Position numbers and translations under genes: made by a program. From contig LLCB01000012.1 in assembly GCA_001414345.1 (NCBI GenBank), positions 186,001-250,000 on the forward strand: a stretch of 64,000 bases of DNA, read 5' to 3'. Numbering within the stretch: the stretch's first letter is position 1; every line of letters begins with the position of its first letter. Positions 22,360 to 33,675 of the stretch are shown one piece after another. Under the pieces are notes generated by a model. The model was given only the letters and a program-made list of their open reading frames with translations, ran no database searches and had not been told where the DNA came from. This stretch comes from Hymenoscyphus infarciens. Taxonomy: Eukaryota > Ascomycota > Leotiomycetes > Helotiales > Helotiaceae.

Positions 22360-23559
22360 ATGTCTTCTGCCAACGCTGACATCTTCAAATCGATTCCTCT
22401 GCCGAGTCTCGAGCACCCTTTCGGTGTGCAATTATGGCCCCTTTTCGATAAAGCCTTCACGGCCGTGAAGGGCTACCATCCGCAGGATTTCGACTTCCAA
22501 CCTCAAGTGACTCCAATGTCAACTTTGAAAGAAACGGCCGTCACGATTTTCACATACTACGTTGTAATTTTCGGGGGGAGGGAATTGATGAAGAATCGAG
22601 CGGCATTCAAATTGAATGTACCATTCATGATCCACAACTTCTACCTGACAAGCATCAGCGCGATTCTACTTGCACTCTTCATTGAGCAGCTTGTGCCAAC
22701 CCTCGCAAACCATGGCCTCTTCTATACCATCTGCGACGTCAAGGGTGGATGGACGCCTCCTTTGGTCATTCTCTACTACGTGAGCTGGATCTCCTGAGAA
22801 TCAGAAGACATTTTGGTGCTAACATCTGCCAGCTCAACTACCTCACCAAGTACCTCGAATTGATTGATACCGTGTTTCTCGTCTTGAAGAAGAAGCCATT
22901 AAGTATATTCACCCCTAAAAAATAGTACCGAAAAACAATTGCTAACATACATATCTGAAGCCTTCCTCCACTGCTACCACCACGGTGCCACGGCCGCTCT
23001 TTGCTATACACAATTGATTGGTTTGACATCGGTTTCATGGGTCCCAATCACATTGAACTTGATGGTTCACGTTGTGATGTACTGGTACTACTTCCAGAGT
23101 GCGCGTGGAATTCGCATCTGGTGGAAGGAGTGGATCACCCGGCTCCAAATCATCCAGTTCGTCATTGATCTTGGTAAGACTGATACCCCATTTTTCAAAA
23201 TTCAGCTGCTAACTATCGCTTTAGTGTTCGTATACTTTGCGTCATACACCTACTTCACCTCCACCTACTTCCAATGGATGCCAAATGCGGGTAACTGCGC
23301 TGGAGAGGAATTCGCCGCTTTCGCTGGAATGGGCATAATTAGCTCCTACTTGGTCTTGTTCATCTCATTCTACTTTGCCACCTACAAGAAGGATGGAAAG
23401 CGTCCTACTGGTCGCAAAGCTGCTCGCTCTTTGGTCGATGCCAAACTCCCCGACGTTACCGCAATTCTCGATACCAAACCAACTCCATCGAAGAAGAACG
23501 GATCTGCCACGACCACCGGCACCCCAAGCCCAAGAGTCACCCGATCACGCAAGGCCTAA
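22360..23559 (+). CDS. ELO family very-long-chain fatty acid elongase
   Basis: Four exons (22360-22779, 22833-22902, 22961-23173, 23225-23559) give 345 residues, the same size as yeast Elo2/Elo3. The ELO signature is intact: [18 protein letters not shown] at about 149-165, then the histidine box HCYHH at 167-171, which crosses from exon 2 to exon 3. Several hydrophobic membrane segments flank it (for example around [19 protein letters not shown] and [18 protein letters not shown]). The C-terminal tail is Lys/Arg-rich. The enzyme condenses malonyl-CoA with long-chain acyl-CoA in the ER membrane, the first step of each elongation cycle, supplying acyl chains for sphingolipids. Which of the fungal ELO paralogues this is cannot be settled by eye. 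Intron 3 is 51 nt with no stop, so an unspliced reading would add 17 residues. Confidence 0.95.
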
Positions 23560-24633
23560 GCCTCGCCACGAGAACTCGAGTTTCAGTCGAGACGATTTTT
23601 GAGCCTCAAAAGCCGAATTTCGTCGACGCTGTAAAATTCCGATAATGAATGAAATGCGCTGGCTGGATGGGGTTGGGTTCGACCCCTATTGATTCTGCCT
23701 GGAGATGGATTCCTGTGTCTAATTCTCTGTACAATGGAAAAGCTAAATGCGTTTTTCGTTTTTGGCTTTTGCTTCATGGGTCGGGGACTGGGCACATGGG
23801 GCTTGTGTACTTTGCCCCTTTTCTTCATCTGATTCTGGGCGTTTTTCTAGAAGAACAAGATAATGTTGACAGATTAAGAAGCATGGAATAGACGCTGGGA
23901 CAAAATGGTGCTATTTTATATCTTTTTTGTTTGCGATGGCTCTCGCAACACCTTTTCTTTTGTCAATACAAACGCTGTGCATGGTGGTCAAGTGGGCGTG
24001 TTGGGGATATGGAATGGAGTGATGGCCCTTGGGATATTGTGTGTGATAGTGATGGATGGGGGTTAATAGAGACTATACGTAATGCTTGACATGTTTTTAT
24101 GCCCTTCGTGATGGTGTTGGTGGGCTGATGGACGCGTTTCACTGTCAAAGTTGTCGAGTGACACATGTCAATCATTGTACTAGTCAAGATGACAGGTAAC
24201 AACTTTCTAACCTCCAGAAATTGGCTTAAGTGGGGAGAAGCTGGGAGTTAGACAAGATGCAGAGTAAACAAATTAACAGGATAAAGCTAAAAATACCTAC
24301 TGAACCAAACCTACCAACGACTCAAAAGTAGTACAATGCTATTATTCACTTATCTATTGAAACTTTCGCTTGTTCGCTTATAAATAAGTGATACCAACTC
24401 TGAATCCCTGCTCGCGTGTCATCGATGGCTGAGGCTCGAGTCCCGTCTCTCCTGCCGAAGGTGTTTCGTAGCTGAAAGTCCGACAAAGAAGCCAAATAGC
24501 AAACCTCTATTGCATCTCGAAAATTCCCCCCATCGAAACCCCAGCGTACCTCCATCGAGTACCAAATATCCAGTTGCATAATTGTTGAACGCCATCCAAC
24601 TTTGATGCGCTACCATCTGAACACCTCGCCATT
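23560..24633. other. Intergenic, no gene seen
   Basis: About 1.07 kb holding the elongase 3' region and the presumed promoter of the Vps10 gene. Only unsupported short frames are present; I see no repeats or RNA genes. Confidence 0.45.
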
Positions 24634-27600
24634 ATGAGGCTGCAGTGGCGGAACCTGCTCTTGTCCAGCACGCTCCTGGGAGTTGCTTGGGCAAAGAAAG
24701 ATGGCCCCGCGGTCAAGCAAACACCTTTCGATTTTGTACCCTACAATGTAAACTATTTCGAAGATTCCGATGTCGTCCTCTTTATTAATGCCGTCGAATT
24801 GAACGCCTATCGATCAGACGATGCCGGTGCAACATGGGCAGTGGTGGACGATGTTCCAAAGGGGGCGCTGATGGAGCTGATAATGCACCCATTCGATTCC
24901 AAGAGGGCATATATTATTACAAACGAGAAGACTCACTGGTTGACCCAGGACCGGGGCAAGTCGTGGGAGAAGTTCTCGGTGGACTCGGTGGCCAGCATAT
25001 TCCAGTCCCAGGCCTTGACTTTCCACGCTGGCGACCCGAATAGAATTATTTTCAATGGAATGGACTGTACTGGCATATTCTGCGACGAGTTGGTAAGTTG
25101 CTACAAATGGCAGAGGTGTATGGACCAGTAACTAATACCCTTACTCTAGACTTATTATACCACGAATGGATTTGCGAAAACTAACCATCTGCGATCGGAT
25201 ACTATGGGTTGCCACTGGGCAAAATCATCCCCCGAATTCACAACTGGCGACAAAGATACAGATGCCCGCAGAATATTGTGTATTGGAAGGGGAAAATTCT
25301 CCCCATGGAGCAAGGACTATCGATTGGTCGTCTCGGATGACTACTTCAACTCAGCTAGTGGCGGTGCGATCCAGGAATTTGAACCTGAGCTAGAGGCTGG
25401 GAAGTTGGTGAAGGGTGTTGTTAATATGGCAGTGGTCACAAATTACTTGATTGTTGCGACATCTGCTGAGGGCACCGACGAAATGGCTCTGTATATCACA
25501 GACGATACCATCAAATGGCACCGAGCTGTATTCCCCCATGACCACAAACTTACTGAGAAGGCATACACAATTCTCGAGTCCACGAAATACAGCATCCAGA
25601 TCGATGTTTTGACTAGCAGCAGATTTTCTCAACCAATGGGAGTTTTCTTGACGAGTAACTCGAACGGAACCTATTTTACACGAAACATCGAGCATACAAA
25701 TAGGAATAGAGGAGGTATGGTTGATTTTGAAAAGGTGTCCGGCATACAAGGAATCTCTTTGGTCAACACCGTGGACAACTGGGAAGAGGTTGAAAAGGGG
25801 TCCGCCAATAAGAAGCTGAAGACCCAAATCAGTTTCGATGATGGCCGAACCTTCCACGGAATTACTTGCGAAAAGGAGCCTCTACATCTCCATTCCGTCA
25901 CCGAGCTGTCAAATTCTGGACGAGTATTTTCTAGTCCAGCGCCAGGAATTGTTATGGGAATTGGAAATACTGGAGATTCTCTCAAGGCCTACAAAGACGG
26001 GAGTCTATATATTTCCGACGATGCTGGATCGACATGGACATTGGGACTTGAAGGACCTCACAAGTATGAGTTTGGCGACCAGGGTTCCATTTTGGTGGCC
26101 ATCAGCGATAATGGGGCAACCGACGAGATTCAGTACTCTATCAACCATGGCAAAAGCTTCGCACCAGTTAAACTCCCCGAAAAGATTCGACCTGTCCAGT
26201 TGACCACCACACAGGACTCAACTAGTCTCAAATTCTTGTTGGAAGCCGTTGACCCGGAGAAACCAAGAGAGAAGGGTTATATTATCGCCTTGGACTTTGA
26301 CGATATGCACGAGGATCAGTGTAAGAAGGATCAGCTAGAGCTGTGGCCTGCTCGTGTTGACAAAGATGGCAACCCAAAATGTCTCATGGGTCATACTCAA
26401 TCTTTTGAACGACGCAAGAAGGAAGCTGATTGCTTCATGAAGAGCGAATTCAAGGATCCAGAGGTCATTACAGAAGACTGCACTTGCACAGATGACGATT
26501 TTGAGTGCGACTACAATTTTGTTAGAAATGAGGACCGCACGCAGTGCGTGAAAGTGGAAGGCAACCCCTTCGTCCTCCCGGAAGGTGCCTGCAAGGACCC
26601 GGAAAAAGATGAGAAATTCAAAGGTTCTTCTGGCTGGCGAAAAATTCCTGGAAATACCTGCAAGAGAACAGACGGAGCACAGAAGGATGATCCTGTTGAT
26701 AGGGACTGCAAGGACACAATAAATCCCCACAGCCCTTCCTCGGGCAAGATTGCTGTGACTGATTCCAAACTCCCTGGTACAAAGAAGTATCCGGAAGTGT
26801 ATCTCGAACGGACTGATATCAGTCTTGAGGCAGATGAAACAGTTATTGCGCACACTGATAAGGGAGTCTTTTTGTCTCCCGATCATGGCAAAACATGGGA
26901 ACAGATTCTAAAAGACGAGAAGATTGTGGCAGTCTACCCTCATAAGTTCTTCAAAGATGTGGTATTCTTTCTGACGGAAACCTCACAAGTATTTTACTCA
27001 GTGGAGCGAGGAGATAACATCCGAGAGTTTAAGACTAAGGATCCTCCGAACCGCGACGACTTAGTTGTCATGAACTTTCACTGGAAACACAAGGATTGGA
27101 TTCTTTGGGTTGGTGGTCGGGACTGCCCTGGCGAGGACTGTCACAGCGTTGCTTCAGTGAGCAAGGACAGAGGAGATACTTGGAAAACACTACGACGATA
27201 TGTCCGAAAGTGTGAATTCATCAAGGAAGAAAGACGACTTTACACCACACCTGCTGAGCAGCTTGGCAAAGACGACAACGAGCTTGACAATCTTATTTAT
27301 TGCGAGGTTCGAGAACATGAGCGAAAGGATGACAAGGACAACCCCTGGCTATTGGTTTCGAGCGAGGATTTTTTCACGGAAGAGCCCAAGGTACACTTTA
27401 AAAATCTTGTGGACTTCGCAACCATGTCCGAATTCATTGTCGTTGCTACCAGGGATGAAGCCCATTCCACACTCCGAGTCAATGCCAGTGTCGATGGAAG
27501 AACCTTTGCGGGAGCCCAGTTCCCCCATCAGTTCAGCTTCCCGCAAAGTGGATATACTGTTCTTGACAGCTCTACACACTCTGTCTTTTTGCACGTCACT

Positions 27601-29264
27601 GTCAATTCGGAAAAGGATTTTGAGTATGGAAGTATCATCAAAAGTAATTCCAACGGCACTTCCTATGGCCTCAGCTTGGAAGCTGTGGACCGAGATGCAC
27701 CTGGCTACGTCGACTTTGAGAAAACATTTGGTCTAGAAGGTCTCAGCTTGGCCAATATCGTCTCAAATTATGACAACAAGGACTACAAGAAACAGGGCAA
27801 GAGACTGAAAACAGTCATCACTCATAACGATGGTGCGGAATGGGCTCTAATTCCCCCACCAGAGAAGGATGCCGACGGAAAGAAATTCGACTGCAAGGGT
27901 GGTATTGAGAAATGTTCTCTCAACGTTCACGGTTACACTGAACGAGCACACAAATCCCATACATATTCATCCTCATCAGCTATTGGCTTGATGCTGGTGA
28001 CCGGTAGTGTTGGCGAATATCTTGGCAAAGAAGCGGATACATTCATGACCTCCGATGGCGGAATCAGCTGGTTTGCCGTGAAGAAGGGTAAATATATGTG
28101 GGAGTATGGCGACCAGGGCGCAATCGTCATCCTCGTGAAAGAGGGAGCTCCAACGAAAACCATTACCTACTCGACAGATGAAGGTGTTACATGGGACGAC
28201 TTTCAGTTTTCCGATGAAGAGGTCAACGTTGATGATCTCACTACTACTCCAAGTGACAACTCTCGCAATTTCCTTTTGTGGGTCAGAAAGAACGACGAGA
28301 TCCATACAATCAACATTGATTTCACCGGTCTCACAAACAAGAAGTGCGAGCTGAATGAGAAGGAACCCGAAAAATCTCCAGATTATTATCTATGGACACC
28401 AAAGCACCCGAAGCAACAGAACAATTGTCTCTTCGGCCATGTCTCGCAATATATCCGCAAGAAGACCGACAGTGTTTGCTATAATCCACGAGTGATCCCA
28501 GGTCTACATGAAATCAAGGAGAACTGCGAGTGTACGAGACAGGACTTTGAATGGTAAGTTGCACATATTCTCCAATACGGTTTCCGAGCTAACACAATAT
28601 AGTGACTTCAACTATCAACGTCAAGGTGATGGTACTTGTGCCCTTGTCCCTGGCTACTCTCCTCCTGATCATTCCTTGATCTGTAAGGTCGAGACTGAAA
28701 GAGTTGAATATTTCGCTCCTACCGGTTATCGAAAGCTGCCGATGAGTACCTGCCGGAACGGACGGGAATTCGACAAGAGCGAAGCCAAGCCCTGTCCTGG
28801 AAAGGAAGAGGAGTTCAATAAGAAGCACAGCACTTCTGCTATTGGTATCTTCTTTGCTGTTATCATTCCTATTGCCGCAGCTGCGGGTGTGGGTTATTGG
28901 GTATGGCGCAACTGGGCTTCCAATTTTGGACAGATCAGACTTGGGGAACAATGTAAGTCTTCACTCTCCCTCTATCTTCCCCACGGAATATACATGTTAA
29001 AACTTTCTAGCATCATTTGATAGCGAGGCTCCATGGGTCAAATTTCCGGTCCTGGCTGTTGCTGGTATTGTCGCTGTTGCGGCGGCCTTACCACTACTCG
29101 TCAGCAGTCTTTGGCGGTCGGCGAGAACGGCCATGGGTGGAAGTAGGGGCACGAGATTCACGACCAGAGATAGTTTCGCGAGAGGAAGGGGTGATTACGC
29201 TGTGGTTGATGATGATGCTGATGAGCTTTTGGGGGAGGAGAGTGATGATGAGGTTGCGGCTTGA
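24634..29264 (+). CDS. vps10: Vps10/sortilin-type vacuolar sorting receptor
   Basis: Four exons (24634-25092, 25150-28553, 28603-28952, 29011-29264) give 1488 residues, the normal length for fungal Vps10. A signal peptide covers about 1-20. Two luminal Vps10 beta-propeller domains follow, marked by repeated Asp-box motifs of SxDxGxTW type (SDDAGATW, SDDAGSTW, SPDHGKTW, SKDRGDTW, STDEGVTW). Each ends in a cysteine-rich module (ECDYNFVRNED and the matching CDFNYQRQGDGTC). Two hydrophobic segments lie near 1368-1389 and 1416-1438, followed by an acidic tail (DDDADELLGEESDDEVAA). The receptor binds soluble hydrolases such as carboxypeptidase Y in the late Golgi, carries them to the endosome and recycles through retromer. 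The TGG/TAA at the end of exon 2 falls on a GTAAGT donor, which confirms the splice. Confidence 0.96.
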
Positions 29265-30295
29265 GGTTAAGCTCTTTTTGGTGTGAAGCATTACCTAGCA
29301 GCTTTTGGCAGGAGTTTTTTACATTGTCTTGGTAGGGTGGATGGATTGGTGGGGATGGTTAGTAGGATAGGTAGGATATGATAGGATTAGTAGTTATACA
29401 GTCTTTCGCTTTTCTGTTTTGCTTTTGCTCTTTTTTGGCGGCCTAGCGTGTATGGGGCAAGGGGCAAGCGATAAAATAAATGGTGGACTGTCATGGCGGG
29501 TTTTGGCTTGTTTGTATATCAGATATAGAGATGTGGCTCCCAGTCTTTTTTAGCGTAGCGTCTGGCAGAGAAATGAAATGAGAAATTATTTGAAATTCTG
29601 AGAGTGCGATGTTAGTGAGATTCATGGGTGGGGGCTGAGAAGCAATGTGAGTATGATGGGAGCTCAGTATGAAGGCAGTGTGAGATTACGAAGAGACCAA
29701 AGATGTAGACCTAGCATATAAATTAAGTATGATGCCGTGTGGACTTTTGGTGTTGAACTATTTGGGAGCGTGTTGGGAGATTTAGTTCAGTGCATGCGGT
29801 TTTTGAGATTCTCAGATATCAGCAGTGTCAACATGTAAGAGAAGTGGGCAATGCTTTAAATTGCCTTTTAGAAACGGCCTAGAATAATTAAATGTATTGT
29901 TCGAGAAGGGTTGGAAGGGTTGAAAGTTAGGTAGTTTCTCTATTCTCTAACTCAATTGGAACAATACTTGCAAAGGTACAAGTTATACTCTCCACACGTC
30001 ATTTCTCTGTATTCTACTTTTTCTCCTTCTCAAGAGACAATGAACCTAAAACATGGCATTTGTTAAATAGAGCGAATCGCTTACAAGGAAAAACATTCCA
30101 AGTTATAAATGCTAGGTGAATGGCACTTTGCCTATCAATAATAGCACCTACCAGCGTCTTCCGTGATCTTCCGTAAAAATCGGTTCCTGCTCTTGGTAGA
30201 TTTTCAAGCATGATACAACAACAAGTAGGAATATCATCATCTACTCAATATTCTACTCTTTGCTAACATTTATAGAGAACCACCTCCATCCCAAT
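29265..30295. other. Intergenic, no gene seen
   Basis: About 1 kb downstream of vps10. A short GGATAGGTAGGATATGATAG repeat-like patch lies near 29364-29392, and AT-rich sequence toward 29950. No supported gene. Confidence 0.45.
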
Positions 30296-31057
30296 ATGAC
30301 GCGTGGCGTTCATGTCCCTCCTCGCGAGGGTTCCCGTCGTGAGATCCCATGCGGTAGCTGTACAATAGCAGTCATGAACAACAAGTATGTCGGGGGTTGT
30401 TAGGACAATGCAAAGGGCAAAGGCACTCGTTGCTACAGATGTGCGAACGACAACTTGAGAAGATACACCAGCATTTGCGGTCCACTTGCAATTCAACCAG
30501 CGCGTCGACTCATGGAGGCCCTAGAAGCTGGTGGTGGAGAAGATGAGGTATGTTCATGAGAAGTTAAACTAAAAGGGAACTTTCTAAGTAGATGCATAGC
30601 GTGTTCCTGAATTGCATGAAGCCTTGCGTAGTGCGTGGGATAAAGAGAAGCGGAAACCCGAAGAAGAAGTTCAAGAACGAAGCATATCCCGGACTCTCAT
30701 CATGCTCGATCAAGAAGTCGATCACCTACCCCATCCGACTGTGACCGACGAAACGCAAGACGTTATCGAGCTCGCTCACCACAAGACAACCGTAATAGAC
30801 GAGGTAAGTCTCTACAGCGGCTTCAGTAACGAATTTATCCTAACAGATTTCGGGATGGGGAAAGCAACCGAAATGTACAACCACCGCGTGGAAAACATCG
30901 ACACGACTGGCTGGAGGAGCTAAGAGTGCCAAGACAAGAAGACAAGGAAGAAATAGAGGATGATGCGGTTCCTGCCGATGTTGCAGCACGCCGCGCTCGC
31001 CTTAAGCAGCTCATCTTGAACTTCGCAGCTGATTTAGTCGACTTACTCGTCGTTTGA
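30296..31057 (+). pseudogene. Degraded gene for a Cys-cluster protein (in-frame stop and frame break)
   Basis: ATG at 30296 starts a frame with cysteines spaced like a zinc-binding cluster: IPCGSCTIAV, then VGGC, then TRCYRC, then SIC. A TAG at 30401-30403 (codon 36) interrupts it directly after the third cysteine, yet the same frame stays coding-like to 30547. There a GTATGT donor and an acceptor at 30599 join it in phase to RVPELHEALRSAWDKEKRKP. After a second plausible intron (GTAAGT near 30804 to CAG near 30852) the convincing acidic frame (WLEELRVPRQEDKEEIEDD to the TGA at 31055) is one phase off. One nonsense and one frameshift point to a dead copy of a fungal Cys-cluster protein. A sequencing error or an unrecognised splice is the alternative. 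Confidence 0.55.
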
Positions 31058-33675
31058 GTTTAGCAACTACAAGGGGCCTGTCAATAGCACTACTTCAACG
31101 TTGCCCAGCTTACGAAGTATCGGTATCAATACGTGGAATTTTTGTCCTGGTGGCTTCTAAAGCAAGGACTGGGGGGAATGTTAAGTCGTCAGTCAAGCAA
31201 GTTGTATAGCACACAGGATAACGTGACGTACCCAACGCTCCCAAAAAAAAAAACTTCATCATTACATGTTTTTTATGCCACTAACTTAAGAATCCTGAGC
31301 TTTACTCATCTTACATCCCCCTCCCTTCATTGCCCTAGATTTTTTACACAATTTCAACCATTGTACGAGAGCTTCAAGAAGAACCGAGGAGTTGAGTTCC
31401 CGATTCTTCAAAAATTCCTTGGAGAATAACACAATCATCCTAGACTTTCTGGAGCACTACTTGCAAGTGAAGATGTACTTAGAGCAAACCCCCAGTTCTC
31501 TTCCACATGTAACAGGAAATACCCTTTCATGGCATGTTTGTTTTTGGGTAGTCACATCATGCTACTAAGTCATGAAAATCTCCTCGCAAAGACAGGAGCG
31601 GGCAAAATCTGATGCAAGGGTTTACTTCAACGATTTTGGATTGCCAAACTTCACAAAATGGATTAAAACTGCCAGCAATTCAGAATTTCCCTTCAACAAG
31701 ACCCAATTGCAAAACAATAGCTCGCAAACCCAAGACACCACAAACCTCAAAGTCATCAGAGAGAACATTGGTACTCCAGTAGTCCTCAAGACCTAGTAGT
31801 CCCCGGTGCGACAGCCACCTTTACAAGCGCACCCAAAAACATTGCAAGCTAGAAATTGTCAGAGAGAAGCAGAGGGAGAGATGCTGGGGAATCCATACGT
31901 CCATGCCCGCACCAAGGAGTAGGCCAAGTACCATCGCGGCATAGGTTCCACTGCCGAAGATGAGCGCGAATTGTTGATCATGGGGTGGGAGAATTACGTT
32001 TGGGGGGGGGCAACAATCTTGTTCTACTGCGTTTGTAATTGGGACTCGAGCGAGGAGTCCGAGGTGGACTGTGAAGGGAAGGATACATTGTGTTTGGAGG
32101 CGCAATTTGGTGATGAGTGGTGGGTGGTGGGTGGAAGGCTTGATTGTGCTTGTTTGTCTGTTCTTGAATTGGAGAAGAAGAAGGGGAATGATGATTTTGG
32201 TTGCCGAAGCCATGAAGGAACCATCACGAATTTATATAATTTTGGAAGTTTCGCTTTGTCTTTAACTTCATGGTTACCTCGAACGACCGCCGAGAGTGTG
32301 TTGAGAAGGGCTTTCCTTATTTAGAAAAGTCTATTCATGAAATGCACCAGAGGCTGCGGGTTTCGTGACTGAAGTCTGAAGGCACTTGCCCTTCTTATAT
32401 TTGTACTAACTCTTTTGGGAGAAGATTAGAATAATTGTTCAAACTTTTCGAATAGTCGAATTTTGATTTCCGAGTCTTGGTTGAACAATTGAGGGAGCAG
32501 AGCAAAATTATTCTATTCTTAAAAGTTGGTGCAGGTGGTGGCTTCCCAAAAGCCCCAAATAACAGTCGGTGAAGAGGGTGTTTTGAAGCTAAGAAGCATG
32601 TCTCAAATGTTCGACTCGATGAAGAAATGCATTGGCTAAACAAGAGATGTGACCGATATGCCCAATAAATTACTTGCATAACTTTGCGTGTAATGAAGCA
32701 AACACACTTTTATGGAAAACTTGGTTGCAGAAGAGATGGCCGTGGTGCGGACCCAGTTCCAACTTCCAAATCCAAACAGCTCCAGGAAAGCAAACAATGC
32801 CCAAGAAACCGAAAAGTGCTCGAGGGAATCAGATGATGTTGGAAGGCTTTGTGAAAATTGAAGAACCAATGCCCCAAATTCTCCTTGCACAGTGCAGGGG
32901 TCTGGATGAGTTGATGTGCCTTCATGCATCAAAGTGTTGAGTAACAGCGCAGATTCCACTACCGACTTCAAGTAGGTGATACTGAGCATATGTCTCTCTG
33001 TCTGCACCCGGCGGTCATGTCTTGTATGACAAAAGTATCACGAGTATGAATTCGTACCAAATGAAAATATCGGCACTTCATCTCAAGGTCCAGACTTCTA
33101 CTTGTGCATATTTGGATGTTGACGGGTTGTGTTGACGTTGTGTAAATAGTACTTTGCAGGGATAGACAAGTCCGGAGCGACTTCGATCTAGCCGGAGAAC
33201 TATGAAAATGCTCCTGGACGCTGGGGTAAACTAATACAGTTGAGTATTTATGAAGGGTTTCGGAAGCTTTCGGGTTGAGATTTTGACAGCTGTACCAAAG
33301 AGGAGATGGAGCCTGCTTCGTTGTAGAAAAGTTAACATTGTAAGTATTTACATATCCAAATGAGTAAAAAGGCAGTATATAACGTTGAGCTAGCAGAGCA
33401 GAATTGAAGATGAATCTATGAGACCTGAGGTTGAAAGGGAGAGTGACGGAGAAAAAAGGGTGGTTGAGAGTGGATCCCATCTCTCATTGGCTGCGCTTGC
33501 AGGTCTGCCCCGTGACACGCTAATTGCCTGCTGCCGTTCCCGACTCAAGTTCTTCCTTCTCCCAAATCTTGAAGGTTCGACACCAGAACAATTCTCCCAT
33601 CTCAATCTCCTCTCCTTTCAATTGCGTCGGCAATTGATTTCTCATTCCCTCTTCCATACACATACCCTGGCCACC
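31058..33675. other. Intergenic region with one weak minus-strand candidate
   Basis: About 2.6 kb. The only candidate gene is the weak minus-strand frame listed at 31821-32213. The final 250 bases before 33676, pyrimidine-rich with CACACACC-like sequence, are the presumed promoter and leader of the ATP synthase alpha gene. Confidence 0.4.
31821..32213 (-). CDS. Weak candidate: hypothetical protein with a glycine-rich hydrophobic segment
   Basis: A minus-strand frame of 130 codons. Most of it is unremarkable. One stretch, FALIFGSGTYAAMVLGLLLG followed by AGMDVW, looks like a genuine glycine-rich membrane helix, which is uncommon in random frames. It may be one exon of a small membrane protein whose other exons I could not join; a run of nine C/G bases next to it makes frame errors possible. 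I do not recognise the family. It is listed for completeness at low confidence. Confidence 0.25.
   Translation of the reverse strand: MASATKIIIPLLLLQFKNRQTSTIKPSTHHPPLITKLRLQTQCILPFTVHLGLLARVPITNAVEQDCCPPPNVILPPHDQQFALIFGSGTYAAMVLGLLLGAGMDVWIPQHLSLCFSLTISSLQCFWVRL

Noticed and set aside
26335..26886. Antisense frame of 183 codons inside vps10
   Set aside because: It is the mirror of strongly conserved Vps10 coding sequence and has no features of its own.
30382..30403. A mini-intron removing the TAG (GTATGT...TTAG) in the Cys-cluster gene
   Set aside because: It would be about 20 nt, too short for a fungal intron. A 50-nt alternative ending at the same TAG shifts the frame away from the RCYRC motif.
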